Below, one piece after another: positions 54,690 through 63,890 of a stretch of DNA of 64,000 nt (the first letter of the stretch is position 1; each line of letters begins with the position of its first letter). The DNA lies in assembly GCF_000426245.1 (NCBI RefSeq), contig NZ_AUEZ01000033.1:29519-93518 (forward strand), written 5' to 3'. The DNA is from Bradyrhizobium sp. Ai1a-2. Lineage in GTDB: Bacteria > Pseudomonadota > Alphaproteobacteria > Rhizobiales > Xanthobacteraceae. The position numbers and the translations under genes were made by a program. The notes under the pieces were generated by a model. It did not search any database, was not told where the DNA came from, and was given only the letters and a program-made list of their open reading frames with translations.

Positions 54690-56573
54690 ATGTCTAACCA
54701 GACGCATTCATTCGACGTCATTGTCATCGGTGGCGGCCATGCCGGCTGCGAGGCCGCCAGCGCGGCTGCCCGGATGGGCGCGAAGATAGCGCTGGTGACG
54801 CACCGTTTTTCGACCATCGGCGCGATGTCCTGCAACCCTGCGATTGGGGGCCTCGGCAAGGGCCATCTGGTCCGCGAAGTTGACGCACTGGACGGCCTGA
54901 TGGGCCGGGTCGCCGACGCCGGCGGCATTCAGTTCCGGATGCTGAACCGTCGCAAGGGTCCTGCGGTTCGCGGACCGCGCGCGCAGGCCGACCGGAAGCT
55001 CTATGCCGCCGCCATGCAGGCCGCGATCCTCGAGACCGCCAATCTGAGCGTGGTCGAGGGCGAGGCGGATGATCTTCTGACCGCCAACGGCCGCGTCAGC
55101 GGTGTCCGATTGGGAGACGGACAGGTGCTCTCTGCCGGCGCTGTCGTGATCACGACCGGCACCTTCCTGCGCGGCCTGATCCATCTCGGCGAGAAGAATT
55201 GGCCGGCCGGCCGAGTCGGTGAGGCGCCGGCCATGGGGCTTTCAGTATCGTTCGAGCGCCTGGGCTTTACGTTGGGCCGCTTGAAGACCGGGACGCCGCC
55301 ACGTCTGGATGGCACTACGATCGACTGGTCGGCGGTCGAGATGCAGCCCGGTGATGATCCGCCTGAGCCGTTCTCGACCATGACGGATCGGATCACGACG
55401 CCGCAGATCCAGTGCGGGATCACCCGCACCACGTCCAGGACGCATGAGGTGATCCGGGCCAATGTGCACCGATCGCCGATGTATTCCGGCCAGATCAAGA
55501 GCACCGGGCCACGCTATTGCCCGTCGATCGAGGACAAGATTGTCCGCTTCGGGGACCGTGACGGCCACCAGATCTTTCTGGAGCCCGAGGGCCTCGACGA
55601 CAACACGGTTTATCCCAACGGTATCTCGACCTCGCTCCCGGAGGAGGTCCAGCTCGCGATCCTCGGCTCGATTCCGGGTCTTGAGCGGGTGAAGATGGTC
55701 CGGCCGGGTTATGCGATCGAATATGACCATGTCGATCCGCGCGAGCTCGAGCCGACGCTCGAGACCAAGCGATTGCCGGGTCTGTTCCTCGCGGGCCAGA
55801 TCAACGGCACGACCGGATATGAAGAAGCCGCGGGGCAGGGGATTGTCGCCGGCCTGAACGCGGCATTGTCGGCCCGGGGCACCGATCCGATCGTTTTCGA
55901 TCGTGCTGACGGCTATCTGGGCGTGATGATCGATGACCTCGTCACGCGCGGGATCACCGAGCCCTATCGGATGTTCACCTCGCGGGCCGAATACCGGCTC
56001 ACGCTGCGGGCCGATAATGCCGACCAGCGGCTCACGGATAAGGGGATTGCGCTGGGGTGCGTTGGCGAAGCCCGCTCCAGGCGCCACACCGCGAAGATGG
56101 CCGCGCTGAATGCTGCCAAGGCCCTGGCCGGGTCGCTTTCGATCACGCCGAACGAGGCCACAAGACACGGGCTGGCGTTGAACCGCGATGGCGTACGTCG
56201 CTCAGCCTTCGAACTGCTGTCGTACCCTGAAGTGGAGTGGTCGACGCTGCGCGGCATCTGGCCGGAGCTGTCAGCCATTGATCCCTCGATCGCCGTTCAC
56301 CTGGAGATCGACGCGAAATACGACGTCTATCTCAAGCGCCAAGTCGCCGATGTCGATGCCTTTCGCCGCGACGAGGGGCTTGTTCTGACCGGCGTCGAGT
56401 ATGACGACGTACCCGGCCTCTCTAATGAGGCGCGAGCCAAGCTGGTGGCTGCGCGGCCTCGGACTGTCGGTCAGGCAGGACGGATCGACGGAATGACCCC
56501 GGCGGCGCTGGGCATCCTGGCAGCCTATCTGCGCCGTGAGGCGCGGCGGAAGACGGCAAAGGCGACGGCGTAG
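54690..56573 (+). CDS. mnmG: tRNA uridine 5-carboxymethylaminomethyl modification enzyme MnmG (GidA)
   Basis: FAD-dependent partner of MnmE, 627 residues from ATG 54690. FDVIVIGGGHAGCEAASAAARMG is the FAD fold. CNPAIGGLGKGHLVREVDALDGLMGRVAD, FRMLNRRKGPAVRGPRAQADR and the C-terminal NGTTGYEEAAGQGIVAGLNAAL are family signatures. The open frame back to 54609 is encoded by parS site 2 and has no conserved residues. parS site 3 begins two bases after its stop. Confidence 0.97.
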   Translation: MSNQTHSFDVIVIGGGHAGCEAASAAARMGAKIALVTHRFSTIGAMSCNPAIGGLGKGHLVREVDALDGLMGRVADAGGIQFRMLNRRKGPAVRGPRAQADRKLYAAAMQAAILETANLSVVEGEADDLLTANGRVSGVRLGDGQVLSAGAVVITTGTFLRGLIHLGEKNWPAGRVGEAPAMGLSVSFERLGFTLGRLKTGTPPRLDGTTIDWSAVEMQPGDDPPEPFSTMTDRITTPQIQCGITRTTSRTHEVIRANVHRSPMYSGQIKSTGPRYCPSIEDKIVRFGDRDGHQIFLEPEGLDDNTVYPNGISTSLPEEVQLAILGSIPGLERVKMVRPGYAIEYDHVDPRELEPTLETKRLPGLFLAGQINGTTGYEEAAGQGIVAGLNAALSARGTDPIVFDRADGYLGVMIDDLVTRGITEPYRMFTSRAEYRLTLRADNADQRLTDKGIALGCVGEARSRRHTAKMAALNAAKALAGSLSITPNEATRHGLALNRDGVRRSAFELLSYPEVEWSTLRGIWPELSAIDPSIAVHLEIDAKYDVYLKRQVADVDAFRRDEGLVLTGVEYDDVPGLSNEARAKLVAARPRTVGQAGRIDGMTPAALGILAAYLRREARRKTAKATA

Positions 56574-56574
56574 A

Positions 56575-56590
56575 CGTTTCACGTGAAACA
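56575..56590. promoter_or_regulatory. parS site 3
   Basis: CGTTTCACGTGAAACA differs from the perfect palindrome only at the first base. It directly follows the mnmG stop codon. Confidence 0.9.
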
Positions 56591-56630
56591 GCGGTTGCCG
56601 TGAGCGCCCCGCCGCAACACTTCTGCGATC

Positions 56631-56658
56631 GTCATTGCGAGCGAAGCGAAGCAATGAC
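56631..56658. repeat. Miniature P3 palindrome between mnmG and rsmG
   Basis: GTCATTGC-gagcgaagcgaa-GCAATGAC is an 8-bp stem with a 12-base loop. It matches the ends of the larger P3 elements at 36201 and 59308 with the middle removed. It overlaps one of the possible rsmG starts (ATG 56654). Confidence 0.75.
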
Positions 56659-56689
56659 AGTTTACTCCACACCCGGCCTTTCCGAATCG

Positions 56690-57355
56690 ATGGTCAAAGC
56701 ATCACCGACAACTGTGCGAGCAACGGTCCCCGCCGACAAGGCGGCGGCGCTCACCCTCACCCCCGTTTCACGTGAAACGGAAGCCCGCCTCGATCGCTAC
56801 ATTGCGCTTCTCCTGGAGTGGCAGGCCAAGACCAATCTCGTCGCGCCGTCGACGCTGCCCGAACTCTGGACCCGCCACATCGCCGATTCGCTGCAACTGC
56901 TCGACCTTGCTCCAACGGCCAAGGTCTGGGTCGATCTTGGCAGCGGTGGCGGCTTTCCCGGCGTCGTGCTCGCCTGCGCGCTCGCGGACACGCCGGGCGC
57001 TACCGTCCATCTGGTCGAGCGCAACGCCAAGAAAGCGGCCTTTCTTCGCGAAGCTTTGCGCGTCACTGGCGCGGTTGGGACGGTGCATCTCGCTGAGATC
57101 GGGGATATTGTGGAAAGAATCGCTGGCCCCATCGATTGCGTGACCGCGCGAGCGCTGGCTCCGCTACACCAACTCATCGGCTTCGCGGAACCGCTGGTGC
57201 GAAAGGGTGCAAAAGCGCTGTTTCTCAAGGGCCAAGATGTAGAGGCTGAATTGACCGAGGCTACTAAATATTGGACAATTGAGCCGCAACTTCATCCCAG
57301 CCGAACCGGCGGGCACGGCTGGATTGTCGAGCTCGACTCCATCGGGCGACGTTGA
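56690..57355 (+). CDS. rsmG: 16S rRNA (guanine(527)-N7)-methyltransferase RsmG (GidB)
   Basis: From ATG 56690 the protein is 221 residues; ATG 56654 and GTG 56600 are in-frame alternatives, the latter partly encoded by the P3 miniature. RYIALLLEWQAKTNLVAPSTLPELWTRHIADSLQLL is the RsmG start, VWVDLGSGGGFPGVVLA is the SAM motif, and VTARALAPLHQLIGFAEPLVRKGAKALFLKG follows. Codons for TPVSRETE coincide with parS site 4. parA starts 31 bases later. Confidence 0.95.
   Translation: MVKASPTTVRATVPADKAAALTLTPVSRETEARLDRYIALLLEWQAKTNLVAPSTLPELWTRHIADSLQLLDLAPTAKVWVDLGSGGGFPGVVLACALADTPGATVHLVERNAKKAAFLREALRVTGAVGTVHLAEIGDIVERIAGPIDCVTARALAPLHQLIGFAEPLVRKGAKALFLKGQDVEAELTEATKYWTIEPQLHPSRTGGHGWIVELDSIGRR
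56764..56779. promoter_or_regulatory. parS site 4, inside the rsmG coding sequence
   Basis: CGTTTCACGTGAAACG is a perfect palindrome with both outer bases changed together relative to site 1. It encodes part of PVSRET in RsmG. Confidence 0.88.
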
Positions 57356-57386
57356 GCTTTACGCAGGGGATCAGCAGGGCAACGAT

Positions 57387-58238
57387 ATGACTGTAATTGA
57401 TGAGGTTTATCAAGAGGATAGGCCGACACAGCCGGCCGGCCATCCGCGCATTCTGTCGCTCGCCAACCAAAAAGGGGGCGTCGGCAAGACAACCACAGCG
57501 ATCAATCTCGGTACTGCGCTCGCGGCCATAGGTGAGCGGGTCCTGGTCATCGATCTCGACCCGCAGGGCAACGCCTCGACCGGGCTGGGCATCGACCGTC
57601 GCAATCGGGGCTGCTCGACCTATGACGTTCTGATCGGTGAAGCGCCACTGCGCGAGGCGGTCGTGGCGACCGCGGTGCCGCGGCTGCACATCGCCCCCTC
57701 CACCATGGATCTCTCGGGCCTTGAGCTCGAACTGGGCACGACCCCCGGCCGCGCCTTCCGTCTGCGCGACGCGATCGCCGGGCTCAACAACAACACCTCG
57801 CCGGACGCAGATTACACCTATGTGCTGATCGATTGTCCGCCGTCGCTCAACCTGCTCACGGTGAACGCGATGGCCGCGTCGGACGCGATCCTGGTGCCGC
57901 TGCAATGCGAGTTCTTCGCGCTCGAGGGTTTGTCGCAGCTGTTGCAGACGGTCGAGCAGGTGCGCTCGACGCTCAATCCGAACCTGTCGATCCACGGCAT
58001 CGTGCTGACGATGTTCGATTCCCGGAACAACCTGTCGAACCAGGTCGTTGCCGACGTCCGGCAGTTCATGGGCAGCAAGGTCTACAACACCATGATCCCG
58101 CGTAACGTGCGCATCTCCGAAGCGCCGTCCTACGGCAAGCCGGTGCTGGTCTACGACCTCAAATGCGTCGGCAGCGAAGCCTATCTCAAGCTGGCCACCG
58201 AAGTGATCCAGCGCGAACGCGAGCTTCGCGCGGATTAA
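57387..58238 (+). CDS. parA: Chromosome partitioning ATPase ParA
   Basis: Deviant-Walker ATPase of 283 residues from ATG 57387. ILSLANQKGGVGKTTTAINLGTALA (P-loop residues 28-36) contains the signature Lys, with VLVIDLDPQGNASTGLGI and YVLIDCPPSLNLLTVNAM following. There is no N-terminal HTH, so this is the chromosomal Soj/ParA type. It binds DNA non-specifically and moves ParB-parS complexes. parB is 156 bp downstream, separated by a P2 palindrome. Confidence 0.97.
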   Translation: MTVIDEVYQEDRPTQPAGHPRILSLANQKGGVGKTTTAINLGTALAAIGERVLVIDLDPQGNASTGLGIDRRNRGCSTYDVLIGEAPLREAVVATAVPRLHIAPSTMDLSGLELELGTTPGRAFRLRDAIAGLNNNTSPDADYTYVLIDCPPSLNLLTVNAMAASDAILVPLQCEFFALEGLSQLLQTVEQVRSTLNPNLSIHGIVLTMFDSRNNLSNQVVADVRQFMGSKVYNTMIPRNVRISEAPSYGKPVLVYDLKCVGSEAYLKLATEVIQRERELRAD

Positions 58239-58246
58239 GAGCAATC

Positions 58247-58331
58247 CGTAGGATGGGTAGAGCGCAGCGAAACCCATCGTCTTCCCACGCGACGAGCGCG
58301 ATGGGTTTCGCTTCGCTCTACCCATCCTACG
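58247..58331. repeat. Palindromic repeat family P2, copy 2, between parA and parB
   Basis: Arms of 32 bp (58247-58278 and 58300-58331) pair with one mismatch and match copy 1 at 4167. It starts eight bases after the parA stop and sits inside what is normally a compact parAB operon. Confidence 0.9.
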
Positions 58332-58394
58332 ACCCGACCGATCTGAAATTCGAATTCCGGAGTTTGCTACGTGAATCCAAGGGAGCTGGCGACA

Positions 58395-59282
58395 ATGGCC
58401 GACGAAGCGCGTTCGCGACTGGGCCGTGGGCTTGCAAGTCTGATCGGAGACGTCGGCGGCGAGGCCGCGCATGTCGAGCGGCCGCGCACGCAGCGCAAGG
58501 TGCCGATCGAATTCCTCAAGGCCAATCCGCGCAATCCGCGCCGCAGCTTTGCAGATGCCGAGCTCCGTGAGCTCGCCGATTCGATCAAGCAGCGCGGCGT
58601 GATCCAGCCGATCGTGGTGCGACCGGTGAAGGGCGCGCAGGACCGCTACGAGATCATCGCCGGCGAGCGGCGCTGGCGTGCGTCCCAGCTTGCCGGCCTG
58701 CACGAGGTGCCGATCGTCCCGGTCGAGGTCAATGATAGCGACGCGCTCGAGATGATGATCATCGAGAACGTGCAGCGCGAAGATCTCAACCCGATGGAAG
58801 AGGCGCAGGGCTATCACGCGCTCGCCAACGAGTTCAAACGCAGCCAGGAAGATATCGCGCGGGACGTCGGCAAGAGCCGCAGCCATGTCGCCAACATGAT
58901 GCGGCTGACGAAGCTGCCCGCAGAGGTGCAGGCCTTCATCGCTAGCGGTGAGTTGTCCGCAGGCCATGCACGCGCGCTGATCGGCGTGCCTGATCCGCTC
59001 GCCGCTGCCAAGCGCATCGTCGCCGAAGGTCTCAACGTCCGTCAAGCCGAAGCGCTGGCGCATGACGAGGGTGTGCCGGTGCGCAAGCCGCAGAAGGCGC
59101 GTGGCGGCGGCGCCGCCGGCAAGGAGAAGGACCCTGATACGCTCGCGCTGGAGAAGCGCGTCTCTGATGCGCTGGGCCTCACCGTCAGCGTCAACCATCG
59201 CGACCCCGGCGGCACCGTGCAGATCAGCTACCGCAGTCTCGAGCAGCTCGACGAGGTGATGCGGCGGCTCGAGGGCGGTTAG
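58395..59282 (+). CDS. parB: Chromosome partitioning protein ParB (parS-binding CTPase)
   Basis: From ATG 58395, with AAGGGAG upstream, the protein is 295 residues; GTG 58371 would add eight. RSRLGRGLASLIGD is the N-terminal ParA-stimulating peptide. VPIEFLKANPRNPRRSF, IVVRPV and the CTP-binding box AGERRWRASQLAG follow. The HTH is QEDIARDVGKSRSHVANMMRL, and the C-terminal dimer domain ends LEQLDEVMRRLEGG. Its four predicted targets lie 1.6-3.9 kb upstream. Confidence 0.97.
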   Translation: MADEARSRLGRGLASLIGDVGGEAAHVERPRTQRKVPIEFLKANPRNPRRSFADAELRELADSIKQRGVIQPIVVRPVKGAQDRYEIIAGERRWRASQLAGLHEVPIVPVEVNDSDALEMMIIENVQREDLNPMEEAQGYHALANEFKRSQEDIARDVGKSRSHVANMMRLTKLPAEVQAFIASGELSAGHARALIGVPDPLAAAKRIVAEGLNVRQAEALAHDEGVPVRKPQKARGGGAAGKEKDPDTLALEKRVSDALGLTVSVNHRDPGGTVQISYRSLEQLDEVMRRLEGG

Positions 59283-59307
59283 AGCCATCTTACTCAATGC
59301 AGGTCCT

Positions 59308-59389
59308 CGTCATTGCGAGACATCGCGACGAAGCAATCCATGTTTCCGCAAGCGGCGAGATGGATTGCTTCGCTTCGCTCGCAATGACG
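59308..59389. repeat. Palindromic repeat family P3, copy 2
   Basis: CGTCATTGCGAGACATCGCG starts the left arm and CTTCGCTCGCAATGACG ends the right; both closely match 36201-36286. It lies between converging parB and holA. Confidence 0.88.
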
Positions 59390-59408
59390 CCTTGGGACGC
59401 ATCCTGTC

Positions 59409-60437
59409 CTATCCGCGCCGTCGCGCATTCGCGGCGATCGAGAGCAGGGCGCGTTGCGCGATCACGGCGGCGAGCGAATTCTGCTTGCGCATATCGAGGG
59501 CTGCGGTGCCGAGCTGCTCGATGATTCCGGCCAGCCGCTGCGGGCTGAAATTGCGCAACGCGATTTCGACCGCGCCCTTGCGCGAAAAATGCAGCCGCGG
59601 GTATCCGCCCTCGAGTACGGCGGAGACCGGCGTGCCATCGGCGAGCGCAAGCGCCGATTTGTGCAGCCAGGCCGCCTGGCGCTGCGCGGCGGCGATGATG
59701 ACGCCGGGATAGGTGCCGGCGACCATCGCTTTCGCGAACTCGGTCTCGACCGCGGCAGCGTTGCCGGCGAAGGCGCTGTCCACGATCGGATCGAGCTTCA
59801 GCTCGGATGCGTCGGAGACCACCGTCATCACGTCCTCGAGCGTGACCTCGCCTTTGCCATGGGCGTAGAGCGTGAGCTTGCGCACTTCGTTGCGCGAGGC
59901 CTGGCGGTCGCCGCCGAGCAGTGACATCAGCACGGCGCGGGCATCGGACGCGATGCGCAGGCCAGATGCCCGCAGTTCGTCATCGATCAACTTGGCGAGG
60001 TCGCGCTCGGTGTCGGGATAGCAGCCGATCGCCACCGCATTCTTGGCGCGCTCGCAGATCTTGCGCAGCGGCGAATCCGGCCGGATATCGCCGGCCTCGA
60101 TCACGATGCGGCAATCTGTCACCGGCGAATCCGTAAGCGTCTCGACACCGCTGGCAAAATTGCGCGAGCCGGCCCGAACGCGGATCGCGCGCCGGCCGCC
60201 GAACAGCGGCACGGTCATCGCTTCATCGACCAATCGCGACGGCTCGGCAGCGAGGTCGTCGCCGTCGAGGCGGACCAGCGAGAACGGATCGTTGGGGTCG
60301 TCGATTGCGGAAGCCATCAGCGCGTCGGCGCGCTCGCGCACGAGACCGGCATCGGGGCCGTAGAGCAGGATGATCGGTCGGCCGGGATCGGGCCGGGCGA
60401 GAAAGGCGTCGATCTCTTTTCCGCGGAGCGCGACCAA
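59409..60437 (-). CDS. holA: DNA polymerase III delta subunit
   Basis: Clamp-loader subunit of 342 residues. IILLYGPDAGLVRERADALMASA is the degenerate P-loop region. LVRLDGDDLAAEPSRLVDEAMTVPLFGGRRAIRVRAG, FEVLTDSPVTDC-like strands and LGGDRQASRNEVRKLTLYA are typical of HolA. The first possible start is a TTG at 60437, nine bases after the in-frame lptE stop. No ATG occurs before conserved sequence. Confidence 0.94.
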   Translation of the reverse strand: MVALRGKEIDAFLARPDPGRPIILLYGPDAGLVRERADALMASAIDDPNDPFSLVRLDGDDLAAEPSRLVDEAMTVPLFGGRRAIRVRAGSRNFASGVETLTDSPVTDCRIVIEAGDIRPDSPLRKICERAKNAVAIGCYPDTERDLAKLIDDELRASGLRIASDARAVLMSLLGGDRQASRNEVRKLTLYAHGKGEVTLEDVMTVVSDASELKLDPIVDSAFAGNAAAVETEFAKAMVAGTYPGVIIAAAQRQAAWLHKSALALADGTPVSAVLEGGYPRLHFSRKGAVEIALRNFSPQRLAGIIEQLGTAALDMRKQNSLAAVIAQRALLSIAANARRRG

Positions 60438-60443
60438 CGGCGG

Positions 60444-60998
60444 TCAGGTCCCGGCGGTGAAGAAGGACGCCAGCCGGGTATTGATGTTGTCGGCGATCTC
60501 CTGCGCGGCGCGATCTTCGGCGTCGCGCAAGGCGCGCGTGCGCGTGAAGCGCTGGTAGGAGCCGGGCATGTCGTAGGACACGCGCGAGAAGGTGGAGCCC
60601 GTCATCACCGACTTGTTGGAGGCGATCTCGACCAGGTTGTACTGCGCGTCGATGCCGAAATTCTCGCCGGTTGGCAGCGCGGTGTTCGGATCGATCATCA
60701 GCGACGAGCGGCCGGTCGTGAAGCGAATCACCAGGCGATGGGTCGGCGGCATGCCGGTGGCGTTGCCATAAAGCTTGAACGCCAGCGCATTGCGGACTTC
60801 CACGCCGATGCGGGCCTCGCGGGACGCGTTCGGCTTATCGGTGATCGGCGGCAGCTCGACGCCCATCAGTTTTTCGCGCAGCGCCGGCGTGCCGTCGGTA
60901 TGCTCGGCATACATCGGCTGGAAACAGCCTGCCGTCAGCGCGGCCAAGGCGGCCACCGCGACGAGCCGGAGAACGATCCGGATCCTAGCCGACGACAT
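60444..60998 (-). CDS. lptE: LPS-assembly lipoprotein LptE
   Basis: The outer-membrane partner of LptD, 184 residues. A lipoprotein signal ends ALAALTAGCFQPMY, with the lipidated Cys near residue 25. The mature part (RIGVEVRNALAFKLYGN, YNLVEIASNKSVMTGSTFSRVSYDMPGSYQRF) fits the alphaproteobacterial LptE pattern. The order leuS-lptE-holA is conserved. It overlaps the leuS end by 14 bases. Confidence 0.9.
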   Translation of the reverse strand: MSSARIRIVLRLVAVAALAALTAGCFQPMYAEHTDGTPALREKLMGVELPPITDKPNASREARIGVEVRNALAFKLYGNATGMPPTHRLVIRFTTGRSSLMIDPNTALPTGENFGIDAQYNLVEIASNKSVMTGSTFSRVSYDMPGSYQRFTRTRALRDAEDRAAQEIADNINTRLASFFTAGT

Positions 60999-63609
60999 TC
61001 ACGATCCTCATGGGCACCACGATCACCTTCCGGACGGCTTTGCCGTCCAAGGCGGCTTTTACCGCATCAAGCGCCAGAACGGCAGCCTCGATCTCAGGAT
61101 TTTCGGCCGCCCGTGGCACGGTAACATCACCCCGCTTCTTGCCATTGACCTGCACGACCAGGGTCACGCTGTCTTCAACCAGCAAATCGCGTTCGATTTG
61201 CGGCCAGGGAACCTCCGAAATCAGCCCCTCCTGGCCCAAAACCTGCCAGCATTCCTCAGCCAAATGCGGCATCATGGGTGCGAACAATTGAACAAGGATG
61301 ACCGCGGCTTCCCGGATCGCCCAGGCGACGTCGGGCGCGGGCTTGCCACCCTTGGCCAGGGTCTCGGCGAGGGCGTTGGTGAATTCCCGGATATGGGCGA
61401 GGCAGACATTGAAATGCAGCCGCTCAATCCCGGAGGACACCTTGTCCAGTGCGCCATGGGCCGCCTTGCGCAAGGCGAGCGCCTCGGGGGTGAATGACGC
61501 AGGGCGGGCCGCCGGCGCACCCGTCGCGACCTCGGCGGATTCATTCACCAGCCGCCACAGCCGCTGCACGAAGCGCGCCGCACCCTGCACGCGCTCGTCG
61601 CTCCAGATCACGTCGCGGTCGGGGGGAGAGTCCGACAGCATGAACCAGCGTGCGACGTCGGCGCCATAGGTCGCGATAATGTCGTCGGGATCGACCGTGT
61701 TCTTCTTCGACTTCGACATCTTCTCGATCGGGCCGATCGTGACCTCTTCGCCGGTGTCGATCATCGTGGCGCGCCGGCCGCCGTCGATAGCCTCGATCTT
61801 CACCTCCGCCGGCATCGCGAAGGTGCCGTCGGCCCTCTGGTAGGTCTCATGCACCACCATGCCCTGCGTGAACATGCCCGCGAACGGCTCATCCATCGCG
61901 ATGTGGCCGGTGGCCTTCATCGCGCGGGTGAAGAAGCGGCTGTAGAGCAGATGGAGGATCGCGTGCTCGACGCCGCCGATATACTGGTCGACCGGCATCA
62001 TCCGGTTGGCGACGGCGGGCGTGGTCGGCGATGTCTCGTTCCAGGGATCGGTGAAGCGCGCGAAGTACCAGGACGAATCCACGAAGGTGTCCATGGTGTC
62101 GGTCTCGCGCTGTGCCGGCCCGCCGCATTGCGGGCAGGTGACGTGCTTCCAGGTCGGATGATGGTCGAGCGCATTGCCCGGCTTGTCGAAGGTCGCATCC
62201 TCCGGCAGCGTCACCGGCAGTGCGCTATCCGGCACCGGCACCCCGTCGCATTTCGGGCAGTGGATGATCGGGATCGGGCAGCCCCAATAGCGCTGGCGCG
62301 AGATGCCCCAGTCGCGCAGGCGAAAATTGACCTGGCGTTCTCCAACGGGCGCATTGCCACGGAGTTCACTCTCCAAGCGCTTGGCCACTTCTTCCTTCGC
62401 CTGCTCGATGGTCATGCCGTCAAGGAAGCGCGAATTGATCATGCGGCCGTCACCGTCATAGGCGGTGTCCGTGATCACGAACGTCTTTGGATCCTGTCCT
62501 TCGGGACAGACGACCGGCGTGTTGCCGAGGTCGTATTTGTTGACGAAGTCGAGGTCGCGCTGGTCATGCGCCGGGCAGCCGAAGATGGCGCCGGTGCCGT
62601 ATTCCATCAGCACGAAATTGGCGACATAGACCGGCAATTTCCAGTTCGGATCGAACGGGTGGATCGCCTTGATGCCGGTATCGAAACCCTGCTTCTCGGC
62701 GGTGTCGATGATTTCCTGCGCGGTGCCGATTCGTTTGACCTCGGCGATGAACTCCGCGAGCTCCGGATTCTTCGCGGCCGCGGCCTGCGCCAGCGGATGA
62801 TCCGCGGAGATCGCCATGAACTTGGCGCCGAACAGCGTGTCCGGCCGCGTCGTGAAAATCTTCAATTCGCTCTCGCCCGCCGGCGTGGTCGCGGTATCCA
62901 GGGCGAAGCGGATCAGGAGGCCCTCGGACCGGCCGATCCAATTGCGCTGCATCAGCCGCACCTTGTCGGGCCAGCGATCCAGCCCGTCGAGCGCGTCCAG
63001 CAGCTCCTGCGAATACTTCGTGATCTTGAAGACCCACTGGTTCATCTCGCGCTGCTCGACGACCGCGCCGGAGCGCCAGCCGCGGCCGTCGATCACCTGC
63101 TCGTTGGCGAGCACGGTCATGTCGACGGGGTCCCAGTTGATCTTGCGCTTCTCGCGCTCGACCAGGCCGGCGCGCAGGAAGTCCAGGAACATCTTCTGCT
63201 GATGCTTGTAATAGGCGGGATCGCAGGTCGCGAATTCGCGGCTCCAGTCGAGCGAAAGGCCGATCGAGCGCAGCTGCTTCTTCATCGCCGCGATGTTGTC
63301 GTAGGTCCACGCCTTCGGAGCCACTTTGCGCTCGATCGCGGCGTTTTCCGCCGGCAGGCCGAATGCGTCCCAGCCCATCGGGTGCAGCACATTGAACCCC
63401 TTGGCGCGCATGTAGCGGGCCAGCACGTCGCCGAGCGTGTAGTTCCGGACATGGCCGATATGGATGCGCCCGGAAGGGTAGGGGAACATCTCGAGCACAT
63501 AGTATTTCGGCCGCGGATCGTCGTTTTTCGACGAAAAGATCGCCATCTCGTCCCACTGGCGCTGCCAGCGAGGCTCGGATTCACGGGCGTTGTAACGTTC
63601 GGAGGTCAT
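60985..63609 (-). CDS. leuS: Leucine-tRNA ligase
   Basis: A class Ia aminoacyl-tRNA synthetase of 874 residues. The HIGH motif is in MFPYPSGRIHIGHVRNYTLGD (near residue 50) and KMSKS is in IEKMSKSKKNTVDPDDI. The zinc-like CPKCDGVP and CPQCGG pairs and the editing domain region (FTTRPDTLFGAKFMAIS) are present. The C-terminus ends in the LeuS anticodon and tail domains (VQVNGKKRGDVTVPR). It is first in the leuS-lptE-holA operon. Confidence 0.98.
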   Translation of the reverse strand: MTSERYNARESEPRWQRQWDEMAIFSSKNDDPRPKYYVLEMFPYPSGRIHIGHVRNYTLGDVLARYMRAKGFNVLHPMGWDAFGLPAENAAIERKVAPKAWTYDNIAAMKKQLRSIGLSLDWSREFATCDPAYYKHQQKMFLDFLRAGLVEREKRKINWDPVDMTVLANEQVIDGRGWRSGAVVEQREMNQWVFKITKYSQELLDALDGLDRWPDKVRLMQRNWIGRSEGLLIRFALDTATTPAGESELKIFTTRPDTLFGAKFMAISADHPLAQAAAAKNPELAEFIAEVKRIGTAQEIIDTAEKQGFDTGIKAIHPFDPNWKLPVYVANFVLMEYGTGAIFGCPAHDQRDLDFVNKYDLGNTPVVCPEGQDPKTFVITDTAYDGDGRMINSRFLDGMTIEQAKEEVAKRLESELRGNAPVGERQVNFRLRDWGISRQRYWGCPIPIIHCPKCDGVPVPDSALPVTLPEDATFDKPGNALDHHPTWKHVTCPQCGGPAQRETDTMDTFVDSSWYFARFTDPWNETSPTTPAVANRMMPVDQYIGGVEHAILHLLYSRFFTRAMKATGHIAMDEPFAGMFTQGMVVHETYQRADGTFAMPAEVKIEAIDGGRRATMIDTGEEVTIGPIEKMSKSKKNTVDPDDIIATYGADVARWFMLSDSPPDRDVIWSDERVQGAARFVQRLWRLVNESAEVATGAPAARPASFTPEALALRKAAHGALDKVSSGIERLHFNVCLAHIREFTNALAETLAKGGKPAPDVAWAIREAAVILVQLFAPMMPHLAEECWQVLGQEGLISEVPWPQIERDLLVEDSVTLVVQVNGKKRGDVTVPRAAENPEIEAAVLALDAVKAALDGKAVRKVIVVPMRIVNVVG

Positions 63610-63715
63610 GGAGCAGGGCTCTTGGGGGCCTTTTCGGCCGTTTAGAAGACGGCGGACTAGGCCATAGAATTGACTGCGGGGTCAACGGGTTGGGGTGTCA
63701 CTGCGCCCCAGTTAA

Positions 63716-63800
63716 GTAGGATGGGTAGAGCGCAGCGAAACCCATCACGATGGAGCAAGCGGCGCGAATGATGGGTTTCGCTGCGCTCTACCCATCCTAC
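63716..63800. repeat. Palindromic repeat family P2, copy 3
   Basis: Perfect 31-bp arms (63716-63746 and 63770-63800) match copies at 4167 and 58247; the 23-base loop is different. It is upstream of leuS on its promoter side rather than between converging genes in view. Confidence 0.9.
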
Positions 63801-63890
63801 GTCTGATTCAAACAGCGGATATGCGTTCGCGTTCTCGCGGCATGTATTGCCCGAGCTTTGCTTCACTTTCGACCCTCTCGAAATCGGAGG

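Noticed and set aside
61849..63645. 598-codon plus-strand frame opposite leuS
   Set aside because: Antisense shadow of leuS, with no family signature and no ribosome site.
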